A stretch of DNA of 64,000 nucleotides. It comes from Cohnella phaseoli. Its GTDB lineage: Bacteria; Bacillota; Bacilli; Paenibacillales; Paenibacillaceae. The stretch lies in NCBI RefSeq assembly GCF_003386235.1, contig NZ_QRDZ01000009.1, forward strand, positions 1 to 64,000. The letters run 5' to 3'. A program made the position numbers and the translations under genes. Under the pieces are notes generated by a model. It saw only the letters and a program-made list of their open reading frames with translations, was not told where the DNA came from and ran no database searches. Of this stretch, positions 36,250-44,797 are shown piece after piece (within the stretch, counting starts at the first letter, position 1; each line of letters starts with the position of its first letter).

Positions 36250-37080
36250 ATGATGGTGAAAGTTGGCAATCGCGAGTTGGAATTGGGAGGAGAACATTTA
36301 ACGTCATTAAGAAGCTCGAACGAGCTGTTGGGGGATATCGAGGCGCTGCGAGGACGGTTGGCGGAAGACGGCTATTTGCTGTTGAGGGATTTTCATGATC
36401 GGGATCAGGTGATGAAGGCGAGAAAGCGCATTTTGGAGAAAATGGATCGGATGGGCAAGCTTGATCGGGACACGCTGCTGGAGGAGGGTTACATGGCGGA
36501 CGGCAGCAAAACGATTTTTATGGGGGGAACGAACGAGGATTTGCCGGAGCTGCTTGAAGTGCTGAATGGCGAACGAATCATGCGCTTTTTCGACGAGCTG
36601 CTCGGAGAGCAATCGCTGACCTATCATTACAAATGGTTGCGTGCGGTCGGCAAGGGGGATTTCACAGGTGCGCATTACGACATCGTTTATATGGGCAGAG
36701 GAACGCACAATTTGTACACCGTCTGGTCGCCGTTAGGCGATATCGATTATGCGATGGGCGGTCTGGCGATCTGTCTCGATTCCCATAACTTCGAGGAACT
36801 AAAGCGATCGTACGGCATGAAGGATTCGGATCGAGACGCTATCGGCCTCGGCCACTATACGGACGACCCGCTGCTTGTAACGGAGAAATTCGGCGGCAAG
36901 TGGGCGACTACGGAATACGGTGCCGGCGACGTCTTGATCTTCGGTATGTTCCTGATGCACTGCTCGCTCGAAAATACGACCAACCAATACCGTCTTAGCG
37001 TCGATACCCGATATCAGTCGGCAAGCGAGAAAGTCGACGAGCGCTGGATCGGAAAAAAGCCCCGAGGACATTTCAAGTAA
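36250..37080 (+). CDS. Phytanoyl-CoA dioxygenase (PhyH)-family Fe(II)/2-oxoglutarate oxygenase
   Basis: A 276-residue protein with the PhyH facial triad: His142-x-Asp144 in GAHYD, distal His237 in LMHCSLEN, and the 2-oxoglutarate-binding Arg248 in YRLSVDTRYQ. It is predicted to hydroxylate a small molecule in the cytosol. The start ATG 36250 (a second ATG follows immediately) has AAGGAG 12 nt upstream. The divergent AraC-type regulator suggests an inducible, probably catabolic or niche-specific, role. The substrate is not known. Confidence 0.87.
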   Translation: MMVKVGNRELELGGEHLTSLRSSNELLGDIEALRGRLAEDGYLLLRDFHDRDQVMKARKRILEKMDRMGKLDRDTLLEEGYMADGSKTIFMGGTNEDLPELLEVLNGERIMRFFDELLGEQSLTYHYKWLRAVGKGDFTGAHYDIVYMGRGTHNLYTVWSPLGDIDYAMGGLAICLDSHNFEELKRSYGMKDSDRDAIGLGHYTDDPLLVTEKFGGKWATTEYGAGDVLIFGMFLMHCSLENTTNQYRLSVDTRYQSASEKVDERWIGKKPRGHFK

Positions 37081-37216
37081 CAGTCGTACGAGTGGAGATT
37101 TAGACCGTCCTTCGTTTCGGAGGAATAGAAGGCATTCGACTAATACGAGAAGGTTCATAAGTTGGCAACATTTATTTGCTATACTTGACCCATTAACGAA
37201 TAAAGGAGCTTTGTCG

Positions 37217-37918
37217 TTGACGGGTGCAATCAAGGTGCTGGCAATTGAAGACGAGGAGTCGATTCGCGATATTCTCGTCTATTCGCTGCGGCGGGAAGGA
37301 TTTCACGTCAAAGCCGCCGCGACGGGTGAGGAAGGCATGGAGCTGCTTGAGCGCTTCGCGCCGGACGTCCTTCTGCTGGACGTCAACTTGCCCGACGCGG
37401 ACGGCTTTGATCTGTGCAAAAGGGTTTCTTCGAACATGCGGATTCCGATTCTTCTGCTGACGGCCCGCCATGATCTGGTAGATAAGGTGCTTGGCCTGGA
37501 GTTGGGTGCGGACGACTATATGACCAAGCCGTTCGAAATTCGCGAGGTGATCGCTCGCATCAAAGCTGTGCTGAGAAGAAGGGATATTGAGCGGAACGGG
37601 GCCGCGCGGCCGCTTGGCCTTATCTCGCTGTCGGACAGGCTGGAGTTGGATCGCTCAGGCCACGCGGTATTCAGGGACGGGCAGCCGGTCAAGCTCAAGC
37701 CGAAGGAATACGAGCTGCTGCTGCTGTTCCGCGATCACCCTAACCGGGTGTTTTCCAGGGAAGAGATATTGGATCACGTCTGGGAAATGGACTACGACGG
37801 GGATTTGCGCACAATCGACGTTCACGTTCAGCGAATCCGGAAAAAGCTGGAGGAGTCTCTCATCGAGACCGTGTTCGGGGTCGGCTATAAGTGGCGGGGG
37901 AGGAGCCGGTCATGCTGA
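37217..37918 (+). CDS. OmpR/PhoB-family response regulator
   Basis: A 233-residue regulator with receiver motifs AIEDEES, VLLLDVNLP (phosphoacceptor) and MTKPFEIRE, and a winged helix ending RTIDVHVQRIRKKLE and VFGVGYKWRG. Of the two TTG codons (37211, 37217), the second has AAGGAG 8 nt upstream and is preferred. It overlaps the kinase gene by 7 bp and leads a three-gene unit with the kinase and a lipoprotein. Confidence 0.92.
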   Translation: MTGAIKVLAIEDEESIRDILVYSLRREGFHVKAAATGEEGMELLERFAPDVLLLDVNLPDADGFDLCKRVSSNMRIPILLLTARHDLVDKVLGLELGADDYMTKPFEIREVIARIKAVLRRRDIERNGAARPLGLISLSDRLELDRSGHAVFRDGQPVKLKPKEYELLLLFRDHPNRVFSREEILDHVWEMDYDGDLRTIDVHVQRIRKKLEESLIETVFGVGYKWRGRSRSC

Positions 37919-39534
37919 CGAGGAAGCTGCGGCCTATGCTGTCCGGCGAACTGCTTCGTATGTGGCGGGATAAGCTGTCTCGCAAGCTGCCCCACAGGTC
38001 GCGCCATAAGCCGCTTCGCAAGCTGCGCGAAGGCCGCAGCCTTCTACGGCGCAAATTTCTGCTCGGTTTCGCATTGCTGTTCTCGGTGGCGGCTTTCGGC
38101 TTTTACGGTTATATGTCCCATCTGCTAAAGCAGCATACGCAAGCGGCAATCCTCGATGAGATGAAGCGGCTGCAATTGTTCGTCTATGATCATATCGAGT
38201 ATTACTTGGCGCTGAACGACGTTCGACCAAAGACGGCATCCGGGTATCCGGAGGAGCTTATTCGCGGGCTCAGTCTGAACGGCAGCGTTCGGACGGCTTA
38301 TTATGATGCGAACGGGACGTTCCGGGCGGAAAGCGTGCCGATGGACGGCGGGTATGTGCTTGTGCAAACGAAGCCGTCCCCGGTGCTGCTGCGATCGGGA
38401 GAGGCCGATCTGGCCGCCGCCGCACGCAACCAGTCCATCGTGAGCATCCATCATGATCGCGAATCGAGCATGGCTGTGCTCACGCTTCCGCTGTATGCGT
38501 TGGACGAGACGGCCGGATTTCTGCGCTTGACTGCGGATTACACCGGGACGTTCCGCAGAGATGCGGTCGTGCTGCAAGGCTTGATCGGTTTCTCGCTTGT
38601 GCTGTGGGCGCTGCTGGTCGCACTCGCCTGGTCTTTCGCGCGCCGGTTAACCCGTCCGCTGTCGGAATTGGCCATCGCAATGCGGCAGTTCGGGGAAGGA
38701 CAGGTCAGTTCGCTGCGCATCGCTTCCTCGAACAATGAAATCGCGGTGCTGACGAACAGCTTCGAGGAGATGAGAGCGAAGCTGGAGGAGCAGATGGAGG
38801 CGCTTGTGTCGGAGAGGAATAAGGTTGTTGCGCTAGAGAGCAACCGCCGGGATTTCTTTCGAAACGTTACACATGAATTAAAAACGCCGCTAACGACGAT
38901 CTCCGGCTACGCGCAAATCTTGCAAGCGCCCGATTTCGACGATGCGGAATTTCGGCAGAACGCTGCGAGCCGCATTCATCGGGAATCCGGACGGCTGCAC
39001 CGGATGATGCTGGACATTATCGAGCATTCCAGACGGGAGTTCGATGCGGACAGTCGCCGCAACGACGTTGTTCTGCTGGAAGATTCGTTCGGCGATGCGG
39101 CGGAAGACCTGCAGTTGAAGGCGCAGCGGCGCGGTCAGCGCATTCGCTGCCGGATGGAGCCGCTGACCGTCAGTGGAGACTCCGACGAGCTTCGCAAAGT
39201 ATGGGACAACCTGCTGGACAATGCGATCAAATACGGCAAAACGGGCAGCGTAGTTGAAGTCGGGCTGTTTTCCGATGGAACCGAGGCTGTTCTGACGCTC
39301 GTTAACGAGATCGATCCAAGCCACCGCTTCGAAGCGGACATGGCGTTCGAGCCGTTCTATCGCAGCGGTTCGGCAAGCTCCAAGGAGCAGGGAAGCGTCG
39401 GACTTGGGCTGGCGATCTGCAAACGCATTGTCGAACTGCATCGCGGCTCTATCGTGCTGCAGCTTCATTCTTCCGCAGTCGTTCTTGAAGTCCGGCTGCC
39501 CCTGCGGACACAAATCGGCAATAACTCCGCCTAA
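37912..39534 (+). CDS. Sensor histidine kinase
   Basis: A 540-residue kinase with an Arg-rich N-terminus, a first membrane segment (about 50-72), an extracellular sensor of about 140 residues and a second membrane segment (about 222-246). HAMP is followed by HisKA with NVTHELKTPLTTISGY, and HATPase has DNLLDNAIKYGKTG and GLGLAICKRIVELH. ATG 37912 has GGGGAGGAG 7 nt upstream; an earlier GTG at 37891 is in frame but has no site. Partner of the preceding regulator; the signal is unknown. Confidence 0.92.
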   Translation: MLTRKLRPMLSGELLRMWRDKLSRKLPHRSRHKPLRKLREGRSLLRRKFLLGFALLFSVAAFGFYGYMSHLLKQHTQAAILDEMKRLQLFVYDHIEYYLALNDVRPKTASGYPEELIRGLSLNGSVRTAYYDANGTFRAESVPMDGGYVLVQTKPSPVLLRSGEADLAAAARNQSIVSIHHDRESSMAVLTLPLYALDETAGFLRLTADYTGTFRRDAVVLQGLIGFSLVLWALLVALAWSFARRLTRPLSELAIAMRQFGEGQVSSLRIASSNNEIAVLTNSFEEMRAKLEEQMEALVSERNKVVALESNRRDFFRNVTHELKTPLTTISGYAQILQAPDFDDAEFRQNAASRIHRESGRLHRMMLDIIEHSRREFDADSRRNDVVLLEDSFGDAAEDLQLKAQRRGQRIRCRMEPLTVSGDSDELRKVWDNLLDNAIKYGKTGSVVEVGLFSDGTEAVLTLVNEIDPSHRFEADMAFEPFYRSGSASSKEQGSVGLGLAICKRIVELHRGSIVLQLHSSAVVLEVRLPLRTQIGNNSA

Positions 39535-39635
39535 TTTGTCCATATCTGCGCAGTAGATTGAAGATGCGGCTGGCAGCGGACGGATGTTCGCCTCACGCCA
39601 ATCGCCGCAGAGGATGCCAGAAGGGATGGATAAAA

Positions 39636-40769
39636 ATGACTAAGGGTTACAAACCACAAGGCGCGCGCGGACGCCGCATTGGCCGGTGGATGGGAGCGGC
39701 CGCAGCTCTGGCGCTAGTTCTCTCGGGATGCACTGCACAGGCGACGGGGAATACAGGGGAGAGCAGCTTTATTCTGAGCAGCGACGTCAAAGCGGAGCTT
39801 CAGGCGAAGAAGCTTCCCTTGATTCAGGGAGAACAGATCGCGATGAAGGAACAGGTGCGGTTCGCGGACTTGCTGAACGTTCGCGAGGGCATTGTGCTGT
39901 ACAACCGTGAGGACGGCGTATACAGAACAAGCTTGGCGAGCTTGGAGCAGGCCGAGAAGCTGACCGACGCGCGCGCCGAGGAGGTATCGGCAAACGGGCG
40001 AAGAGCGCTGCACAATCAGGACGGGCGACAGTACGTCGGCGATCTGGAGAACGGGATGGAGTACGCGCTGGACGACGTGGAAGCGAACTCCCATTGGGTT
40101 TTCGCGGACGCGGCGGGCGAATATGTCATCGGCGGCGTTCCCGGAATGATCGGTCTGATCCATGTGACAACCGGACAAGCGAAATGGTTGAATGTGAAGG
40201 AGCGTCTCTATAAAGGGGAAAACGGATACAGCTATGGAAATCCTCGTTATTATGCTGGCGACATCTATGTGGACGGTTCATTTGATGACGAGGAAAACGC
40301 GATTTACAAATACTCGCCGGAAGAGAACAAGGTGGAGCTCTTCTTGGATTTTCCCGGAGGCAAGAAGCGCGATTCGATCAATCAATATCGCTTTTTGCCT
40401 GACGGCAAGCTGCTGTTCGACGGAACCTATGACAGGCAGAACGGATTGTTCGTTTACGATCCTCAGACCAAGGCGGTCACGGCGCTTGTATACGGCACAA
40501 TCGTAGACAATCTCTCCGTTGGCGTCTCCTACAGTCTCGCTCCCGACGGGAAAAAGCTGCTGTTTCATACCAGGGATGAAAACAACCATCACTTGTATCA
40601 AGCCGAGCTGGACGGGACGCAATTGACGAACAGCCGCTACATTTTGCGAGATGAGCTATACGCCTCTGTATCGAGCCTTGCGTACTGGAACGAGGATTCG
40701 GACTCCTATTATTTGAAGTACGTCCCTCCCGGCGGAACGGTCGAAAGTATCGTCTCTTACAAATTCTAA
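39636..40769 (+). CDS. Lipoprotein with beta-propeller-like body, unknown function
   Basis: A 377-residue protein. The signal peptide ends in the lipobox LVLSGC, so it is anchored outside the membrane. The body has repeated short strands and Tyr/Asp/Gly-rich turns (DGVYRTSL; DGKLLFDGTYDRQNGLFVYD; APDGKKLLFHTRDENNHHLY) like TolB or propeller-type proteins. ATG 39636 has AGAAGGG upstream. It lies 101 bp after the kinase with no terminator between, so it is probably part of the same unit and possibly a sensory partner. Confidence 0.75.
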   Translation: MTKGYKPQGARGRRIGRWMGAAAALALVLSGCTAQATGNTGESSFILSSDVKAELQAKKLPLIQGEQIAMKEQVRFADLLNVREGIVLYNREDGVYRTSLASLEQAEKLTDARAEEVSANGRRALHNQDGRQYVGDLENGMEYALDDVEANSHWVFADAAGEYVIGGVPGMIGLIHVTTGQAKWLNVKERLYKGENGYSYGNPRYYAGDIYVDGSFDDEENAIYKYSPEENKVELFLDFPGGKKRDSINQYRFLPDGKLLFDGTYDRQNGLFVYDPQTKAVTALVYGTIVDNLSVGVSYSLAPDGKKLLFHTRDENNHHLYQAELDGTQLTNSRYILRDELYASVSSLAYWNEDSDSYYLKYVPPGGTVESIVSYKF

Positions 40770-40879
40770 AGGGATAGCCCCCTATTGCGAGGAGCCGACA
40801 CTTGATATACTAATGTTGGCGGCAGTGCCTCCCTGTATGGCGGGGAGAGCGTCCTAAGTCGGATAGGGAGCGTGAAAGC

Positions 40880-42142
40880 ATGGCAAATGAACGGAACTGG
40901 GCCGGAAATTACACTTATGGCGCTTCGGAGCTCTATGTTCCCGACAACGTCGAACAAATCCAGGAGTTGGTCGCCCGCAGCGACAAAGTCAAGGTGATCG
41001 GCACGCGTCATTCGTTTAACGGCATTGCCGATACCGAAGGCAGTCATCTGTCGCTTGCAAAGCTGAATCGGATCGTCGGTCTGGACCGGGAAAATAGTAC
41101 GGTTACAGTCGAAGCGGGCATTCGTTACGGCGAGTTGTGCAGCTATTTGCACGATAACGGCTATGCGCTGCACAATCTGGCCTCGCTGCCGCATATTAGC
41201 GTGTCGGGCGCCTGCGCGACGGCGACTCACGGCTCGGGGGACGGCAATGCCAGCCTCTCGGCGGCAGTGAGAGAGATGGAGCTTGTCGCCGCGAACGGGG
41301 AGACGGTTAAGCTGAGGCGCGGTGATCCGGACGGCAGCTTCGAGGGCGCGGTCGTCGGGCTTGGCGGCTTGGGGGTAGTGACGAAGCTGACGCTGGACCT
41401 CGTTCCCGCCTTCGAGGTCAGCCAGGTCGTCTACGAAAATCTGCCTCTAGCGAAGTTGGAGCCGCATGTCGATGCGATCTACGCCTCCGGGTACAGCGTC
41501 AGTCTGTTCACCAACTGGCAGGATGCGGCGATCAATCAAGTTTGGGTGAAGCGCAAGCTGATGGACGGCGCGGCGGCGGTTTCGATCGAACCCGAGCTGT
41601 ACGGCGCGAAGCTGGCGACGAGTCCGCTTCATCCGGTGCCCGGACATCCGGCTCACAATTGCAGCGAGCAGATGGGCGTTCCGGGACCGTGGCACGAGCG
41701 GCTGGCGCATTTCAAAATGGAATTTACGCCAAGCGCGGGGGAGGAGCTGCAAAGCGAGTACTTCGTCCCGCGCGAGCAAGTATACGAGGCGATAGCCGCG
41801 TTGGCGGACTTGAGGGAGCGGATTGCTCCGCTGCTCTTCGTGTCCGAGGTTCGTACGATCGCGGCGGACGAGCTGTGGATGAGTCCGTGCTATATGCAGC
41901 GCTCGGCGGGCATTCATTTTACGTGGAAGCGGGATTGGGAGGCGGTGCGACAGGTGCTGCCGCTGATCGAAAGCAAGCTTGAGCCGTTTAAGGCTCGTCC
42001 ACACTGGGCCAAGCTGTTCACGATGGAGCCGTCTCAGGTGCAGGCTCACTATCGCATGCTGCCTCAATTTCGGGAACTGCTTGCGCGTTTCGACCCTGAG
42101 GGCAAATTCCGCAACGCCTTCCTAAATCGATACATTTGGTAA
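40880..42142 (+). CDS. FAD-linked alditol/D-arabinono-lactone-type oxidase
   Basis: A 420-residue VAO-family flavoprotein, close in length to Streptomyces alditol oxidase (AldO, about 418). The N-terminal FAD domain has the motif GTRHSFNGI, whose His is the likely covalent FAD attachment site, and SGACATATHGSG. The C-terminal lobe matches D-arabinono-1,4-lactone oxidases (WMSPCYMQRSAGIHFTWK, in part). It is predicted to oxidise sugar alcohols or lactones with O2, giving H2O2. AGGGAGCG precedes ATG 40880. A strong terminator follows. Confidence 0.88.
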   Translation: MANERNWAGNYTYGASELYVPDNVEQIQELVARSDKVKVIGTRHSFNGIADTEGSHLSLAKLNRIVGLDRENSTVTVEAGIRYGELCSYLHDNGYALHNLASLPHISVSGACATATHGSGDGNASLSAAVREMELVAANGETVKLRRGDPDGSFEGAVVGLGGLGVVTKLTLDLVPAFEVSQVVYENLPLAKLEPHVDAIYASGYSVSLFTNWQDAAINQVWVKRKLMDGAAAVSIEPELYGAKLATSPLHPVPGHPAHNCSEQMGVPGPWHERLAHFKMEFTPSAGEELQSEYFVPREQVYEAIAALADLRERIAPLLFVSEVRTIAADELWMSPCYMQRSAGIHFTWKRDWEAVRQVLPLIESKLEPFKARPHWAKLFTMEPSQVQAHYRMLPQFRELLARFDPEGKFRNAFLNRYIW

Positions 42143-42157
42143 GGGCTGAATGCAAAG

Positions 42158-42203
42158 ACGCAAGCTTGAAGGGGGCTTCCCCCGACAAACTTGCGTTTTT
42201 TTT
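42158..42203 (+). terminator. Strong terminator after the alditol-oxidase-like gene
   Basis: ACGCAAG pairs with CTTGCGT, with an inner GGGGG/CCCCC stem, followed by eight T. Confidence 0.9.
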
Positions 42204-42331
42204 CTACAGCTGACCAATTCGCATACATGAACTCGAAGGAAGAATGAAACACCACTCGAATAGACCTCTCCTGCTGCCCGGTATGTCAATACGTGAGTAG
42301 ATTCGTTACGTCTGTTAGTCGCTGCTTGCGA

Positions 42332-42660
42332 GGCCAAGAAAGTGTCTCTATGCTGCCCCACGCGTGGAGCGAAGGCCAAGAAAGTGCCTCCACGCCGCCC
42401 CAGGCGCGGAATGAAGGCCAAGAAAGTGCCTCCAGACACCCCAGGCGCGGAGCGAAGGCCAAGAAAGTGCCTCCACGCCGCACCAGCAGGGGAATGAAGG
42501 CCAAGAAAGTGCCTCCAGACACCCCAAGCGCGGGAGTGAGGGCCAAGAAAGTGCCTCCAGACACCCCAGGCTCGGGAGTGAAGGCCAAGAAAGTGCCTCC
42601 ACGCCGCCCCAGGCGCGGAGTGAAGGCCAAGAAAGTGCCTCCACGTCCAACGGACGGGGA
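42332..42660. repeat. Tandem 42-bp repeat, eight units
   Basis: GGCCAAGAAAGTG recurs at 42332, 42374, 42416, 42457, 42499, 42541, 42583 and 42625. Seven of the eight steps could be compared: six are 42 bp and one is 41 bp. The first 18 bp are nearly invariant, while the second half alternates between ACGCCGCCCCAGGCGCGG-like and AGACACCCCAGGCTCGGG-like versions. The 41-bp unit shifts any reading frame midway, so the long open frames on both strands here are not conserved as protein. The rest of 42204-42773 holds nothing recognised. Confidence 0.93.
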
Positions 42661-42773
42661 CTCGCAAAGTTCGATGACAATATGGGTTCTTCTCTTGCCG
42701 CCCAGCGAACCGTTACCCGAGAAGACCAATGTATGCCGATTGGTCAGTCGTAGTTTTTTTGCTTTGCAACCGT

Positions 42774-43712
42774 CTATTTCAAAATTTCTTCGATGCGGCT
42801 CAGAACGTCATCGCTAAGCTCGATGCCGGACGCTTTGGCGTTCTCCGTCACCTGCTCCGGACGGCTGGCGCCGACGAGCGCGCTCGCCACGTTGTTCAGC
42901 CGCAAAATCCAAGCAAGAGCGAGATTGCCCACGGAAACGTCCAGCTCCTTCGCAATGCCTTCCAACTGCTTAACCTTGGCGATTTTCTCCTCTGTAATGC
43001 CTTTGCGCACCCAATCGAGCTTCGCGGCGCGGCTGTCCTGAGGGATGTCCGATGCGGACGTATACTTGCCGGTCAGCAAGCCTTGAGCAAGCGGGGAGAA
43101 GACGACTTGGCCGATGCCGGAGCGCTCGCTGAGCGGAACGACTTCCTTCTCGATGTAGCGCTCGAACATGTTGTACACCGGCTGGTTGACAACGATGCGA
43201 TCGAGTAGGTAACGGTCGGCTACGCCGAGCGCTTCCGCGATCTGGGAAGCTTGCCATTCGCTGACGCCAACATATAGTACCTTGCCCTGACGAACGAGAT
43301 CGTCAATCGCGCGCAGCGTTTCGTACAGCGGTGTCTCCGGATCGTGACGATGGCAATAGAAAATATCCACGTATTCGTGTCCCAGACGCTTCAAGCTGGC
43401 GTTGGCCTGCTCGACGACGTGCTTGCGGGACAAGCCGCGATCGTTCGGACCTTCGCCCATCGGCCAGAAAGCTTTGGTCGCCAGCACGTACGATTCGCGC
43501 GGATACTCCTTCAGCGCTTTTCCTACCAGTTCTTCCGCCGCGCCTCTTTCGTATACGTTGGCCGTATCGAAGAAGTTGATGCCAAGATCGTATGCCGTCT
43601 TGATCGATTGCACCGCATTTTCCCGTTCCACGTAACCGCCATATGTAAGCCAGCTTCCCAAGCTGATTTCGCTGACTTTAAGTCCGCTGCCGCCTAATCT
43701 GCGATATTTCAT
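42774..43712 (-). CDS. Aldo/keto reductase
   Basis: A 312-residue NADPH-dependent TIM-barrel reductase of the Kv-beta/YghZ-like group. The catalytic tetrad is Asp49, Tyr54 (FFDTANVYERG), Lys80 (ATKAF) and His121 (YCHRHD). The cofactor region near the C-terminus is ALVGASRPEQVTEN. AAGGAGG precedes ATG 43712. It is divergent from an HxlR-type regulator with two palindromes in the gap. The likely role is detoxification of reactive aldehydes or quinones under redox or electrophile control. Confidence 0.93.
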   Translation of the reverse strand: MKYRRLGGSGLKVSEISLGSWLTYGGYVERENAVQSIKTAYDLGINFFDTANVYERGAAEELVGKALKEYPRESYVLATKAFWPMGEGPNDRGLSRKHVVEQANASLKRLGHEYVDIFYCHRHDPETPLYETLRAIDDLVRQGKVLYVGVSEWQASQIAEALGVADRYLLDRIVVNQPVYNMFERYIEKEVVPLSERSGIGQVVFSPLAQGLLTGKYTSASDIPQDSRAAKLDWVRKGITEEKIAKVKQLEGIAKELDVSVGNLALAWILRLNNVASALVGASRPEQVTENAKASGIELSDDVLSRIEEILK

Positions 43713-43779
43713 TTTAACAGCCTCCTTGGATTGTTGTTGTCACCTTCTCATTCTATAAAAGTTCGTATACAATTTGAAG

Positions 43780-43799
43780 AAGTGAAATCTTTTTCACTT
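43780..43799. promoter_or_regulatory. Palindrome 1 between aldo/keto reductase and hxlR-type genes
   Basis: AAGTGAAA-TCTT-TTTCACTT, a perfect 8-4-8 inverted repeat, lies in the divergent intergenic region 18 bp from palindrome 2. It is a candidate operator, or a hairpin in the reductase leader. Confidence 0.5.
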
Positions 43800-43817
43800 A
43801 ATTATATCCAGATTAGC

Positions 43818-43837
43818 AACTATACTTGAGTATAGTT
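43818..43837. promoter_or_regulatory. Palindrome 2, putative HxlR-type operator
   Basis: AACTATAC-TTGA-GTATAGTT, a perfect 8-4-8 inverted repeat, lies 23 bp before the HxlR-type gene and just upstream of a minus-strand TATAAT (43803-43808 on the plus strand reads ATTATA at its edge) that could serve the reductase. Size and position fit an HxlR/YodB-family dimer site. Confidence 0.65.
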
Positions 43838-43860
43838 ACAGGCATAGGGGGACCGCATTC

Positions 43861-44205
43861 ATGAATACGGTTAAAAAGGCAAGCAGCTATATTCCGAAAA
43901 ACCCGGTACATATCGAGTGCAATATCGAAAAAACGCTGGACGTGCTCGGCGGAAAGTGGGCGTTTCTCGTCATTCGCGAGCTGTTCTGCGGCACTCTGCG
44001 CTTTGGAGAGCTGCAGCGTAAAATTCCCACCGTCAGCCCTCGCGCCTTGACCAGTACGCTGCGTCACCTGGAGGAAAAGGGCGTGCTCGAAAGAATCGTA
44101 TATCCGACCGTCCCGGTAACGGTGGAATATACGCTTACTCCGAAAGGGCAAGATCTGCATGTTATTTGCCACGAAATGAAGCTGTGGGCGGCCCGGTGGA
44201 CTTAA
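43861..44205 (+). CDS. HxlR-family transcriptional regulator
   Basis: A 114-residue winged-helix protein: CNIEKTLDVLGGKWAFLVIR (the conserved HxlR opening), RFGELQRKIPTVSPRALTST, and the wing VPVTVEYTLTPKG. Cys20 lies at the position used as thiol sensor in YodB/HypR-type members. It is divergent from an aldo/keto reductase, the usual arrangement for quinone- or aldehyde-sensing repressors. The start is ATG 43861 behind AGGGGG. Confidence 0.9.
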   Translation: MNTVKKASSYIPKNPVHIECNIEKTLDVLGGKWAFLVIRELFCGTLRFGELQRKIPTVSPRALTSTLRHLEEKGVLERIVYPTVPVTVEYTLTPKGQDLHVICHEMKLWAARWT

Positions 44206-44310
44206 GCGGAGAAAACGGGTTGCTCGAAGTTTGGCGATGCGTGCTGCGCCTCGAGTTGAGGCATGGCATGGCGGATGACAATACTCGAAAAATAATCGGG
44301 GGAATGAGCA

Positions 44311-44781
44311 ATGCAAACGATTCGCCGGATGATGGATCACTTATACTGGGCCAACAAAGAGTTACTGAAGGGCCTTCGGGAGCTGCCGAACGAGAGAGGG
44401 GAAATTGGCAGGCTGTTTCGTCATATTTTAATTGCCGAGCTGGTATGGGCGACACGATTGGAGGGGGGAAGCAGCGCTCATCTGACGTTATGGGAGGAGA
44501 GCGACATCGCTTCGCTGGAGCAGCTTGCCCGGGACAACGAGCAGCGCTACAAACGCTATATTGACGGATTGGCCGAATCCGATCTGGATTGTACATTCGA
44601 GTACGCGAACCAAAGCGGCATCAAATTCCGCTCTTCGATTCGCGATATTCTGATCCACGTCGCACTGCACGGCCAGTACCATCGCGGTCAGATCAACGCC
44701 GCGCTGAGGCGGCAGGCGGGCAGTCCGGTTGCTCTCGACTACATCTTGTTCTCCCGGCTGGACGAAATCCCGAATTCCTAA
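44311..44781 (+). CDS. DinB-family protein 1 (putative thiol-dependent metalloenzyme)
   Basis: A 156-residue four-helix DinB/YfiT-fold protein. The metal triad is likely the first His in RHILIAELVW plus the pair in HGQYHRGQIN. Family members include bacillithiol S-transferases of Bacillota. GGGGGA precedes ATG 44311. A second DinB-fold gene begins 16 bp after its stop, so the two are co-transcribed. Confidence 0.85.
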   Translation: MQTIRRMMDHLYWANKELLKGLRELPNERGEIGRLFRHILIAELVWATRLEGGSSAHLTLWEESDIASLEQLARDNEQRYKRYIDGLAESDLDCTFEYANQSGIKFRSSIRDILIHVALHGQYHRGQINAALRRQAGSPVALDYILFSRLDEIPNS

Positions 44782-44797
44782 GTGAAGGAGCGCCATT

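Noticed and set aside
42332..42660. CRISPR array
   Set aside because: The variable halves are only two versions of the same sequence, not unique spacers, and no cas genes are nearby.
42122..42817. Long overlapping frames on both strands over the 42-bp repeat (basic or Trp/His-rich repeat proteins)
   Set aside because: The repeat simply lacks stop codons. One 41-bp unit shifts the frame midway, and no ribosome binding site precedes any start.
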